A program made the translations under genes and the position numbers. DNA of 64,000 nt from Rhizophagus irregularis (lineage: Eukaryota > Glomeromycota > Glomeromycetes > Glomerales > Glomeraceae): assembly GCF_026210795.1 (NCBI RefSeq), contig NC_089459.1, forward strand, positions 2,170,001 to 2,234,000. Reading direction: 5' to 3'. Numbering within the stretch: the first letter of the stretch is position 1; each line of letters begins with the position of its first letter. Positions 1 through 11,402 of the stretch are shown piece by piece. The notes under the pieces are model-generated. The model ran no database searches. It saw only the letters and a list, made by a program, of their open reading frames with translations, and was not told the origin of the DNA.

Positions 1-1728
1 TTTATCTTTTTCTGGTTCCCTAGTTCTATGTTTCCTTTTATCTGCTCCTTTATCGGTCGTGTTGTTGGAGCAGTCTATTATATATAAAAATTAGGTAGGG
101 TCTGCCCCTCGGGATAGATGATGGACTAAATGTTGGGCACATTCTTTGGATAGATGCTCTCTTAGAATAGTTCTTCCGACTTTACATAAAATAAATAAAT
201 AAAATAAGCAATAATACCAGTTCAACAAACTAAATTGCAACTGTAATTTATTTTTAAATTAATGTATTTTAATAAATTGAAATTGAATAATTACTCTAAT
301 TTCATTATGTTTTACTCTTATGGATTAACATCTATAAAATTTTATTATATTCTCAAGCAATCATCTTTGGAGTAAAGTAATTATCAATCAACAGAGTCAA
401 TAAATGGTAATTGATCCAACTCTTCAGTTAGAGTTTTTATCTAAGAGCAGATTTTTTGAAGTTTCGAAAATAATAATATAAATATAAGACAATTTATTAT
501 AAGATAAGTTTAACATAAATAATGCAAAAATTCTGTTTATTATAAATAAGAACCAAATGGGACTTATAGTTTATCAGCAAAATGATAGATTTAATGTATT
601 TCATAGTGCTTACTAATGAATATGTTTCATTTAATGGAATAAATAGAAGCTGAAGTTTTCTGCAAAATTCATTATAAGTATTAGACTGAAATCAGAAATA
701 AAGAAAAGGTATTATTAAAATTAATAATGATTATAAAAACTGAAAAACAATTCTTAAAATATACATTATTGATTAATTTATTAATATAATTTGTAAAACT
801 ATAAATTAAAAAAAAAATAAAAAAAAATAAAAAAAATTAATATAATTTGTAGTATTATTAATTAAAGATATTAGCCTTAATTATTTTTTAAAAAAGTTTG
901 AATTACGGTTATAAGATTTTTATAACCTTAATTAATTACGGCATATAAAAATTTTGTGTTATAACACTTTTTTGAATTAAGGTTAACATCTTTATTATTA
1001 ATGACAGAATTCTATTTATAATCATGTATAATTTTTAATTTATTTACAAAAAGCTTATTTGTTGTGTCGATTATATTTGAACAGATTGGTTCACTATAAT
1101 AAAAAAATGATAAAATTAGTCAGTTAATAATGTAAAAATATAAATTAGCTTTAATAGATATATTTTTACTTATTAAATGAATTTTGCTTGCTGTTTTTCT
1201 TAATTTAATCATTTTATTAAATCTTAATTTTCAGATATAAAGTAAATTTGATAAAGCAGAATATGTAGTCTATTGTACTTACTAGTCATTTCTGTACTGA
1301 ACCTTGTACTTTTTAGCTTAATGATGATAGATAGATTTGGTACTTTTTATGATGATGATAACATATTCTTCATAGTTTTAACCAAAGTAATAAAAATTTT
1401 TGAGAAAAATTATGGTAACAAATTTTTATTATCATAGAGTTGCATTTTATACTGATTTTTTAACTGAATTAGCTAACTTTTTATTCTATAAATATAGAAA
1501 TTATTAAAAATTATTATTTAAAATTTAAGGTAATATATGGTCTTATTAATATCCTAACTTTTTTTAAAAGAAATAATTGCTTCTGCTTTTTTTGCTTTAG
1601 TTAATATATAGATATAAAATTATCATCAGACTAAATATAAAAAAAAAAAGGTAATTTTTATCAAACAATCATTTTCAACTAAACAAAATACCTCTCTACT
1701 GTTTCTCAATTTCTAGTAAAAATATAAG
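1..1728. other. AT-rich stretch without a recognisable gene
   Basis: No ORF with coding character is seen on either strand. The first ~170 bases are less AT-rich than what follows and may be the end of a repeat that begins outside the window. Around 885-985 there are small hairpin-prone sequences (a TTATAAGATTTTTATAA stem and repeated CCTTAATTA). Poly-A tracts lie near 810-835. I cannot assign a function to any of it. Confidence 0.5.
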
Positions 1729-1730
1729 TA

Positions 1731-3020
1731 CAGTCGCCTCAGAAAGTATCGCCCAATTTTTTGTTGTGTAATGATACACCCAATTTAAATTATTTATACC
1801 CCTATTTTTTATTATTTTAAATGTTTTCCTCATAATTTTATGACCTGATGAACGCATTGCACGGTTAAAAAAATTATGTCACATTATACCGAATTATCTT
1901 CTCTAGAGAAAGGAAAAATACTAGCATATATGGAAAATTTTAACCCTGCACAAATAGCAAGAAAAATGGGGCGTGACCCTACCACAATACGTAGATTTAT
2001 TGACAAATACAAGAAGACAGGGGTGACTGAAAATTTACCATGATCAGGACGGCCACCTGCTCTCAATAATAATGAGAAAAATGCACTTATAAATGAAGTT
2101 AAGAAGAACAGACGTGAACCTTTACATGAAATTATTAATACATTGGGCTTAAATTGCAGTCTAACAACTGCTAGACAGACACTATATGATGCTGGAATCC
2201 ATTCCCATGTTGCAGCAAAAAAACCTTTTGTATCAAAAAAGCATGTATTAGCTCATGTTAGTTGGTGTGAGAAATATAAAGAAAAAACAATTCAGGATTG
2301 GAACCAAGTTATTTTCTCTGATGAATCAAGTGTTGAAATTGGCAAGCAGTCAAGACAGATAAGAGTTTGGAGACATACAGGGGAAAGGTTTAACATTGAA
2401 TGTTTGACACCTACTTTTAAAAGTGGTCGAAAATCAGTTATGGTTTGGGAATGTTTTGCTGGAGGAATAAAAGGACCATTAATTTTTTGTGATGAAAATA
2501 AAGAAGGAGGTGAAAAAATCAATTCAAACACTTACATTAGAATTTTAAATTCACATTTATATCCATTTCAACACACAGTTTGCGAATTAACAGGAAGAGC
2601 TGCAATTTTCCAACAGGATAATGCACCTATTCATACCACGAAAATAACCAAAAATTGGTTGAAGAAGAATAAAATTGCGATTATTGATTGGCCGGCAAAT
2701 TCTCCTGATTTAAACCCAATAGAGAACATCTGGAAACAATTAAAAGACAATATCCAGGCCCGTAAGACCTTTCCAAGAACTGTGAGTGAACTTAAAGTTG
2801 CACTAAGTAAAGAATGGGAAAATTTGGATTGTTCCATTTTTAAAGAGGTTGTTGCTTCGATGTTACAAAGAATCAATGCAGTGTTAGAAGCAAGAGGAGG
2901 GCCAACACATTATTAGTTATTTTAGAAATTAATTTTTTACGTAAAGTTTAATAAAAATTAATAAAATTTGGCTATTTTTGGTATCAATTTTAAATCAGGC
3001 AATACTTTCCGAAACGACTG
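1731..3020 (+). mobile_element. Tc1-family DNA transposon with TIRs and TA flanks
   Basis: The element is 1290 bp. It starts CAGTCGCCTCAGAAAGTAT at 1731 and ends with the reverse complement of CAGTCGTTTCGGAAAGTAT at 3020, with 4 mismatches over the first 23 bases of the two ends. TA dinucleotides flank it at 1729-1730 and 3021-3022, as expected for Tc1/mariner target-site duplication. It contains one transposase frame (1876-2916) in the same orientation. The intact ends and single nonsense codon suggest a fairly recent copy. Confidence 0.93.
1876..2916 (+). pseudogene. Tc1-like DD34E transposase, one premature stop
   Basis: This is one reading frame of 346 codons from ATG 1876 to TAG 2916, broken only by a TGA at 2041-2043. 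The N-terminus has a helix-turn-helix with the pattern QIARKMGRDPTTIRRFI. After it comes the linker PxSGRP, in which the TGA replaces the usual arginine (CGA to TGA, a CpG-type transition). The catalytic D/D/E residues sit in IFSDESS, FQQDNAPIH and SPDLNPIENIW; 34 residues separate the second D and the E, which defines DD34E Tc1 enzymes. The length is normal for the family. The product would cut and paste the flanking TIR element. An ATG at 2143 downstream of the stop could only give a protein lacking the DNA-binding domain. Confidence 0.93.
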
Positions 3021-4009
3021 TACATATACTTCTTTTTGATCTCTTTTCCAGTTTTTTTTTTTGGAAATTTAATATTATTGACTATTTCAAAGTCATTCAT
3101 TACAGAATTTCCAGTGAATATTGGATTGTGAAAACAAAATATAGATTTCACTTTGATCTGTTTATATTTAACTTCCTATCTTTTTACTTACTTATAATTT
3201 TTTAGATCAATCATTTTAAATAAAAGATTTTTTAAGAATTAAATTAATAATTATTTTTAACTGATAAGTACTGTACATAATTTTCCTATCCCAACTGGTC
3301 AGCAAAAAGCTTTGATATCAGATAACTGAGTGAATCACCTATGTTTATTTAAGACTTAAATATAAGGCAATTGAGTAGGTCATCTATATCTCAGTAGGAC
3401 TAATACTGATTTAGGTAAATGGTCTTCTGAACATTAAACAACTAAACAGATTATTTGCATTTCAGTAATAGTTTTGTAGCTTAGTGAACAGCTTTAAATA
3501 ATAAAAACCAAGTAGATTCTTATCATACCACTATATTTTATCTATATTTTAGTAAAAAGTATTTTATCTTTCTATATTTCTTAAAGAGAAACTTTACTTT
3601 TATCATTCTTTTTCTTACTCAAAGATCATAATTATATTGAAACTTCTAAAATATTTATCTGTTTTTCTTTGAAATTGCTTTTTGTTATATTTCTTTAAAA
3701 AGTCAGTTATATTCTATTTTGATGATATTTAAGTAAAATATTTATAAATTTTATTAAATATAATTATTGTGATTCTGAAATATATAATATAAAAAACAGT
3801 TTGAAAGAAAAATCAAATATCAATCTGATATATGTCAAATAATTTAATTATGTGTCAAATAATCATTTTGTAAAAAAATTTTCCTATTTTTAGTTTTATT
3901 TTTACTTTGTTTATATTAATAAATAAAATAATATAATGTTTAAATTATTCAATTAATTAATTGATAATAAACTAATAAATAATTAAATATTCATTAATTA
4001 ATAAAATAG

Positions 4010-4270
4010 ATAAGTTTCAAATAAATTATTAAAAGATTATTGAATTATTTAAATTAATAAAATGGATAAAATACTGAAAATTTATTATGATAAAATGAAT
4101 AAAACAATTAAAATTTATTGAATAATAAAATGGATAGAATTCAGATAAAAAACTGAAAATTTATTATAATATTTAAATAGATAAAATTCAGATAAAATAC
4201 TGATAATATATTAAATAATTAAATGGATAAAATTTAAATAAAATGCTGAAAATATATTAAATAATTAAAC
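4010..4270. repeat. Degenerate AT-rich tandem array
   Basis: Recurrent blocks of the form AAAATGGATAAAATxCTGAAAATTTATTA occur about four to five times at ~55-65 bp spacing, much diverged. No coding content. Confidence 0.5.
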
Positions 4271-4564
4271 ACTATAATTTTAGTATATAATTACTAATAA
4301 ATTTTAATTAAACAATAGTTATATTATATAATTTCAACTTTACTGTTTAGATTTCTTGCCAGATCTTGTTTTATATGAAATTTCTATTAGTTTCTATTAA
4401 AAAGATTTTTTATTCTTCTTTTATCTTTCCAAATATTATTTTTTTTTTCTACAATACATTTGATAGTTTATTAAATAGCAAAAAGAATCAGTAAAATACA
4501 AATAGTAAAATAACCTAAACTAACTATGTATTTAATATTATTAACTACCAAATCACTTGTCATG

Positions 4565-4700
4565 CTAAAAAGTATCTCACATATGCATTGTCAGGTAAAA
4601 TTTTTGCTCAGAGGGTATAGTTTGCTTAGAAGTGACCATTTTTAGCATAAAATACCTTTCTTTCTTTACAAAGTATTCATAGAACCCATTATATTACAAA
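4565..4700 (+). repeat. Dispersed repeat, copy shared with 28.78 kb
   Basis: The segments CATTGTCAGGTAAAATTTTT and CATAGAACCCATTATATTACAAAA resemble CACTGTCAGGTGAATATTG and CATAAGACCCATTACAAAAC at 28795-28920, in the same orientation and order. This suggests an old dispersed repeat; class unknown. Confidence 0.45.
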
Positions 4701-5550
4701 AAGAAAGAAATTTTATTATAAGAATTGTAAAATAAGAAGAGTAACCATCCATCCAGATCACTCCTTTCACAGGTATCTAAAGAAAATGTAAGCTAGAAAC
4801 CTCTTTTAATCAGGTCATAGGATCTAAGGCACACATTATAAAACTAAAACTAACCAGTTATAGAGGAAAAAAACTTTGCAAAATTTTATTGAAAAACATG
4901 TAAGAGGTTCCATTTACAATTTATAAATTGTGATCTAACATCAGATATTCTATTGTACAGTTTGGATTATCAGATATTAGTAGCCTTTACAAAACACATA
5001 TGTCATTCAACTATCTTATATAAGTTCTATCTGAAAATATAATAAAAAAAACACTAACGCAAAAACTAAATTTATAAACTAAAATAAATATAAAATAAAA
5101 AAATAAAAGGGTAAAGAAAAAAAATCCAGTTCTTCATAACGAAAGAATTTATTTCTATTCTTTTTCCTTCGAAATGTATAGGTACAGTTAAAGATGAGGT
5201 CTAAGACCTTTATTAAAGGTTGTTTAAAAAAAAACTAGAGTCAGTCAGTTTCACAAAATTGGAAAAAAATTAGACTAAATATTACACTATTAAAGCCATT
5301 AAATTTCCAAAAGAAGTTATCTGTTCTATAGATTGATTCAAAATGGAAGTTATTTTCCATATTAAGAGTTTGTTGTTATTGTGCCAGCAAGTTGCGAAAA
5401 GTGTCCAAAAATACATCTAATTTATGATGTGAATCATTCCAAAATTTTTTGAAGGGTATCCTAATCAGAAGTCTTATGATTTGATGAATAGAAAATGCTG
5501 GCAGGTATAAGTAAACAATAGATATTGAAAAAGGTGTAGAAGAAGGTATA

Positions 5551-5976
5551 CAGGTCAAAAAATAAAAAATCAGACATCAATCAGTCACCAATCAGGCAGT
5601 TTGCTAACTTTTGATCTAGTGATCAGAAAAGGATAAAATATAACTCATTGGAATTATCTCAACAAGACAAATCTAATGGTAGTAAAATCGCATTTCTAGG
5701 ATTAATAGTTAATAAAAAATTAAATAAAATATGAATGATATATTTTTATTTTTACATTTTATTTAATTTCTCATCAAGTATTAATTCTAAAAAATGCAAT
5801 TTTACTACCATTAGATTCGTTTTGTTGAGACGATTCCAATGAGTTATATTTCATTTTTTTCTGATTACTAGATCAAAAGTTAGCAAACTGCCTGATTGGT
5901 GATAGTATTTGGCGAAAATGCTAATCAGTCACTGATTGGTGACTGATTGATGCCTGATTTTTTACTTTTTGATCTG
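5551..5976. mobile_element. Foldback MITE with CAGGTCAAAA ends
   Basis: The element is nearly a full-length palindrome. The left arm beginning CAGGTCAAAAAATAAAAAAT pairs with the right arm ending ATTTTTTACTTTTTGATCTG, and the match runs about 190 bp inward with a ~40 bp extra segment in the right arm. Flanks are AAGGTATA (left) and TGGGTATA (right), a 6/8 match compatible with a decayed 8-bp hAT-type duplication. It has no ORF. The loop-proximal arms carry the motif ATTCGTTTTGTTGAGACGAT, which recurs in the unrelated neighbouring element at 6152-7112. Confidence 0.75.
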
Positions 5977-6151
5977 TGGGTATAGGAGAGTCACATTGAA
6001 AATATTTCAGTAGGATAATAAAAGTCTTCTAGGGATAATCTTTCATAAGATGCTTAAGTCATTGTAAAGCTGTCGTATGTTTTTTGATAACTTTATCCAA
6101 AATATCAAAAAATATCAAACTATTGAAATATAGATAGTTTTGTTGTAAATA

Positions 6152-7112
6152 CAGTCAACTCTCTTTATAGTCACACATTTGGGACAGTCCATATTTGGTG
6201 ATTATAAAGAGATGTGACTATATAAAAAATTTCTTATATTAGTATATTATAATTCCGGCCAAAAATTAACATAATTTTAGCCAAAATTATACTCAAAACT
6301 TTATTGTATCATAACTCCACCAATATTAATCTTAGAGAGATGATCTTACCGCCATTCGATTCGTCTTGATGAGACGGTTCTAATGGTATAAAATACGTCG
6401 AAATCCAATCACTAGATTAATTTCCGAAATTAAAAAAATATTAATGGTTTTTGTGTAATAACTCTGCCAATATTGATCCTAGAGAGACAATCTTACTACC
6501 ATTCGATTCGTCTTAATGCGGCGAATCTAATGGTATAAAATACATTGAAATCCAATCACTAGATCAATTTCCGAAATTAAAAAATATTAAATGGGTTTTA
6601 AGTAGTAACTCCGTCAATATTGATCACAGAGAGATGAGTTTACCACCATTCGATTCGCCTTGATGAGGCGATTCCAACGAGCTATTAATCGTCTTTTTAC
6701 AATCACTAGGTACCAAGAAATTTAGCAAAATGTTAAATGGCGCAGTAAACATAAATCAAGAAATATAATAATGCCGATGCTTAACATTTTGTTGAATAAC
6801 TCATCAGCCAGTGATCGCAAAAGGATAAAACTACCACCATTCGATTCATCTCAGTGAGACGATTCTAACAAGCTATGATACATCTTTGTACGATTATTAG
6901 ATGCCAAGTTATTTAATATATTCTTTATATAACTGTGATTATAAATGGTTCTTTTTAATATAAGATTTTTGAGGATAGGTGTGATAGTGACTATAGATAG
7001 ATTGTGACTATATAGGATAGTTTTTAATAATAAAGTGTTTTGAACATTCAACTGGTGTGACTATATAGTAGAATGTGACTATAACGGGAGTGACTATAGA
7101 GGGAGTTGACTG
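6152..7112. mobile_element. Non-autonomous pogo/Tc1-type element with internal repeats
   Basis: The left end CAGTCAACTCTCTTTATAG and the right end, read inverted, CAGTCAACTCCCTCTATAG match at 21 of the first 23 bases. TA flanks both sides (6150-6151, 7113-7114). These ends resemble the CAGTCAAACC-type termini of pogo/Fot1-like elements. There is no transposase; the interior has three to four imperfect ~145-bp repeats (starting near 6311, 6460, 6605 and partly 6785), each with CCATTCGATTCGTCTTGATG-like hairpin motifs. It is probably mobilised in trans. Confidence 0.82.
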
Positions 7113-7114
7113 TA

Positions 7115-7755
7115 GATGACAAAATCTTTAGTAATTATTAATTAGACTTTTATCGTAAACTCTTTTTATAGTAAAAAAATTTCTGCTTAATAATTTTGAA
7201 GTTGAATAGTAGTTTTCATAACGTTACTGTTTATATTGCGTCACTTAAATACATTCTGTCTTTTAGTTCTGTCTTTTAATTCCATCTTTACATATTTCCA
7301 GTCTAACTTTTTATTATCCTACCTTCAAGTTAAGGATTTTTGCTAAAGTTCAAAAATAAAAAATTACTAATATTACAGCAAAAAGGTAATAAAATAAAAG
7401 AGGTTTATATGAAAAATAATAAATAAACTTAATTAATTAAAGAAAAAATGTATTTGTAACAGCCTGTTACATATCTTATTTGTAACATCCTTTTTTTATT
7501 TTTTTTTAATAATAAATTTAATGTGTGTTTCACAAATAAAATTTTTATATGCAAAATTTAATTTGGAAAACTTTTACTTAATGTATTTAAGACAGTTTCA
7601 TAGACAAAATTTTAAGTTATAAGCAGTTTCTTGAAATTTTTTAAAAAATTCTTTTGTCTTAGTTACATGACTGATCTTTTGTTTTTGTTTACATTATGCC
7701 TGATCTTAAATTTTAATTGGATAAAATTAGGGGTTGTTACAAATAAGACGCGTAA
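7115..7755. other. AT-rich spacer
   Basis: No gene seen. It contains a TGTAACAGCCTGTTACA palindrome at about 7455-7473. A related sequence, CTGTGACAGGCTGTTACAA, follows the GGTACC repeat at 27272-27291, so these may be edges of the same repeat family. Confidence 0.4.
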
Positions 7756-7758
7756 CAC

Positions 7759-8310
7759 ACTGGTCAAAATTAATGCTATCGGGTACATATTGGGTACCTG
7801 ATATGTGTACAATATATGTGATATATATGTATGATATTTAACAATACTACACATATCGGGTACCCGATAAGTGTAGTAGAAATGTAGAAAATCGGTGACA
7901 TATATTGCAAACATCATATATACATCTTACATATATCGGGTAGTTAAATATTGGTCACATATTATAGACTTATTGGGTACCCAATATATTATGATATATA
8001 TCATATATATATTATACAGATATCATACAGATATCAGACAGATAGATATAGAATCACTGGTCAAAATTGTGGTAAACTTGGGTACATATCGGATACCTGA
8101 TATGTGTACAATAAATGTGAAATATGTGTATGATATTTAACAATACTACATATATCAGGTACCTGATATATGTAGTAGAAATATAGAAAATCAGTGACAT
8201 ATATTATAAACATCATATACATATCGGGTAGTCAATTGTCAGGTACCCGGTATATTATAGTAAAATATCGGATAGATATTATACACTTGTACAATATTTA
8301 TTTTATGCAA
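7759..8310. repeat. Two tandem ~297-bp units rich in GGTACC palindromes
   Basis: Two units begin with ACTGGTCAAAATT at 7759 and 8056. Each contains several copies of palindromes of the type ATATCGGGTACCCGATAT and a shared internal block (TATGATATTTAACAATACTA). The same family occurs at 24.4, 26.8-27.3, 29.5 and 47.9-48.2 kb. It is non-coding; the short ORFs here are by-products of the repeat. Confidence 0.8.
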
Positions 8311-10245
8311 TAATATAAATACTAATAAATCCATAATTTAAATTCAATTATAATATTAATTTATTTAATAGTACTAAAAGTTTTATTATTTTTAATTAAT
8401 AATAAAAAATTACAAAAAAATAAAATTACAAAAAAGTATATAAAAATTATTCTAGCCATATAAATAATTAGAATTATGTATATCTGTTATCTACAAATAA
8501 TGTGTTCGGTTATTTGCTGCTTATTTTTATCTTTTTAATATTTAAAAGAAAGAAATAGAAATAGTAAAGTATATTAGTAATAATAAAGATATTAGTATAA
8601 ATATTGTTAAACGAATTTGTAAAAGAAAAGGAATGATATTAGAAATGTTAATAAAAGAAAAGAAACATAAAAAATGGTTAGTAATAGAAAATGTTAGTAT
8701 ATTTAGTAGTAAAATATATTAGTAAAAACAAACATTAGTAGGTTAAAAAAAAAGAAAAGAAGTATTAAAAATATTAATAATTTAAATAAAAATTAGTAAA
8801 AAATATACCTTTATATTTATTTCACCTTTTTTTGAAGTTTGCTATTAAATATATTAATTTATTTTTTTAATAAAATAAAAAAATAAATATTTAAATTACC
8901 TTGATATGCGTTACTTCCATATTCTTCTAAAAATACATGATTAGATTTTCTTTTTCTTAAAATTACTATATATAAACCAAATTAAACTTTGATTAAATTT
9001 TTCTAAAAGAATGTTTAGATTACCTTGACATCTTTTGATTTAGATTTTTTTTTTCTTGAATTCGCAGATATAGAATTACCATCTTTATGTATAGTATCAA
9101 AAAATGTCCGCTCTTGATGTGGAAGATACTTAGGAACCACCTCGTCTCCCAATTAATGGACACCTTAAGTCAGAGGAGGCTGGCCTATCAGGTACAAGTA
9201 CCCTACAACTTCATCCCTAAGTAGTCAAAAATCTTGGGTGGTTCCAGGACCACAGCGTACTACATGATTAGTCTTTGGACATGTTGGGATTTGATAAGTG
9301 AGAGAAAAAATAACTCCAGCGCCAGCATTTGTAAAGAATAATAAAATAATATTTTTAAATTAGTTCTTTCTTTAAATTTTTGAAAAAATTTTGTTTCTTA
9401 AAATCATAATATTGTAAAAAAATGCTGGTTGCTACAACTGACGGACAACGACAAATTGTCAGGCTACCCCCGGACAAAGTAATTGGAAGGCAGAAAATGT
9501 CATAAAATATCCAGCCCTATTTCATAACATTTTCCTCCAGGCTAAAGCAAATATTACAAAAGAAATTGTAAATATATTTAACAAGCAATAGATACATGGC
9601 CGTTGAAAAATATATTTACACTTCATATTGTAATACCACAGTCTAACAAAGAAAGACAAGAAATTGCAAATATATTTAACAAGCAATAGATACATGGCCG
9701 TTGAAAAATATATTCACACTTATACCACAAAAAAAGACTCAAACCACAACATATTGTAAAGAAAATATGAAAAATACGTGTATATCCTATTTTCATACCT
9801 TGCTTAATAGCTCTACTATTATTTAAAAGCAGCTTTTCTCTTTTTTGTATGTGGGTAGTTGCGTACATTTTTTCTTTTCTTTTATTCTCTTCTTTTGTAT
9901 GTGAATGGTAGGTACATTTCGTGAATAGATATGTCTTACTATGTTGAATATATAAACTAAAGTGGTAAAGTATTGTTAATATTGTAAAAGATAATTAAAG
10001 TATACTTGAATAAAAGAGAAAAGAAGTGACAAACAAAAATACTGTAAAGAAAAGTATAGTATTTTTAATAAGAAAGAAAAGTGTATCTTTGAAAATAAAC
10101 AAAAAAAATCACGCATTAGTAAACACAAAATTTATCTATTTTTAGATATCATATGCATATAATCAAAATGATCTTAATTGGTTTATATTATTACATTATG
10201 CATAAAGATCAATGTGATTTTATTGGTTAATTTTAACCTTACAAT
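7759..10245 (+). repeat. Left copy of a 2.2-2.5 kb repeat (inverted at 46.0-48.2 kb)
   Basis: The whole block recurs in reverse orientation at 46037-48209. Matching landmarks are the GGTACC palindromes at the outer end, a TAGATAACAGATAT-type segment, the segment around 9090-9330 (GTCCGCTCTTGATGTGGAAG), the segment TGTCATAAAATATCCAGCCC near 9500, and an internally duplicated ~99-bp unit at about 9563-9720 (CAAGCAATAGATACATGGCC twice) that is also doubled in the right copy. No ORF is conserved between the copies, so it is a non-coding or non-autonomous repeat. TGGCCTATCAGG (9181) and GGTTCCAGGACC (9240) loosely resemble Pol III A and B boxes. Confidence 0.8.
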
Positions 10246-10489
10246 AAAACTAAAAAATATTTAACTGATCATTACACATACACATATTTTTATTTATCAA
10301 TTTATTTGAAACATGTTAATAATATCTAAATAAAAAATTCTATAAATAAAAAATATAGAATTAATATTTTTGTTATAGCAATAATTGTAATTATATATTT
10401 TTGCTATTCATCGATTGTAAAACAAAGCAATTATATTTAAGAGGTATTTTTCTTTAAAAAAAATGTAATATTTTAAGTCATATTCCTTA

Positions 10490-10915
10490 ATTATATTGCA
10501 ATTATACCTATATTAGTATATCGGTATATGAATATCAGTATATTAAATATCGCTATGTCAACTGAAGACAATACGAATTTCATGTGTAGTTAATTTTATA
10601 AGTTTGTTATCAATCATTTGTCTAATTGTTCGATACTATTCTAAAATGGCGTAAATTAAAATCGAATTAAGTTCCAGTATAATGATATATTTGACCAGTT
10701 ATATCAAATGAAAGAATTCATATGTGCTGCATGTGATGGGATGTACATGTTGACTAATTAGACTAACTAATTTTAGTTTCAGGTTTAAACTATTAAGAAA
10801 TGTTTCAGTCAACTATGTTTCACGCTTTTTATCGTTTGTATAATTTATTGTAAAATACGTATTCAATCCAGAATTAATCTATAAATTAAATTTTCTATTT
10901 AACAATTAAAATAAT
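10490..10915 (-). repeat. Relic of a CACTA 3' end, direct repeat of 18.49-18.95 kb
   Basis: This segment matches 18490-18945 in the same orientation (shared strings include TCAATCATTTGTCTAATTGT and GGGATGTACATGTTGACTAA). At 18.9 kb the repeat runs into the last codons of the CACTA transposase. Here too the complement of AAATTTTCTATTTAA encodes the terminal NRKFNL-stop remnant, but the rest of the transposase is missing. It is a solo 3' fragment of the same family. The 18640-18727 interval is absent from this copy. Confidence 0.72.
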
Positions 10916-11402
10916 GCAAAAGTAATAATAAAAAAAGCAATAAAGTGAAATTTCAATTCTTTATCTAAAATATGAATAAATTTAATTATTCGCCAATCAA
11001 CCCTTCTATAATTCTTTAATATTCTTTAATAAGTACAGCTAAATTAAATGAATCATAATTTTAATAATAAAAATTTAGAATAAAAAAAAAATAAATAAAT
11101 AAAAATTAAATTAAAAAAGTTTATAAAATAATAAAATATAATGATTAAGTCGCATGGGAGGAAATAATCGTCCCCAAGAACATAAAATGATTACTCCTAT
11201 TACTTTAGACTTAATCAAAAATTCTTTTTAGACTGTTCTTTTATTTTGTGACTAAGTAAATTACTTTATCAAATTTCAATTCAGGAGTCAAAGTACCTAC
11301 CATGAATTACTTGAAAAATAATTCAGAAATTTACCCTATCAAACATAAACAGCAAAACAATCTTCAAAGAAAATTTCGTATTTCTAATTTTATTTATGAT
11401 TT
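10916..11402. other. AT-rich 3' flank of the oxygenase gene
   Basis: A 91-codon plus-strand ORF at 11302-11577 overlaps the last exons of the minus-strand oxygenase gene and looks like a shadow. Nothing else is supported. Confidence 0.45.

Larger units (their letters stand above)
3023..5550. other. AT-rich stretch, no gene recognised
   Basis: Only short chance ORFs are present. It includes a degenerate tandem-like array (about 4010-4270, listed separately) and a dispersed repeat shared with 28.76-28.93 kb. I see no splice-supported gene. Confidence 0.5.

Noticed and set aside
7663-8140. Tyr/Ile-rich ORFs on both strands (also 47876-48219)
   Set aside because: By-products of the GGTACC palindromic repeats; not conserved as frames between copies.
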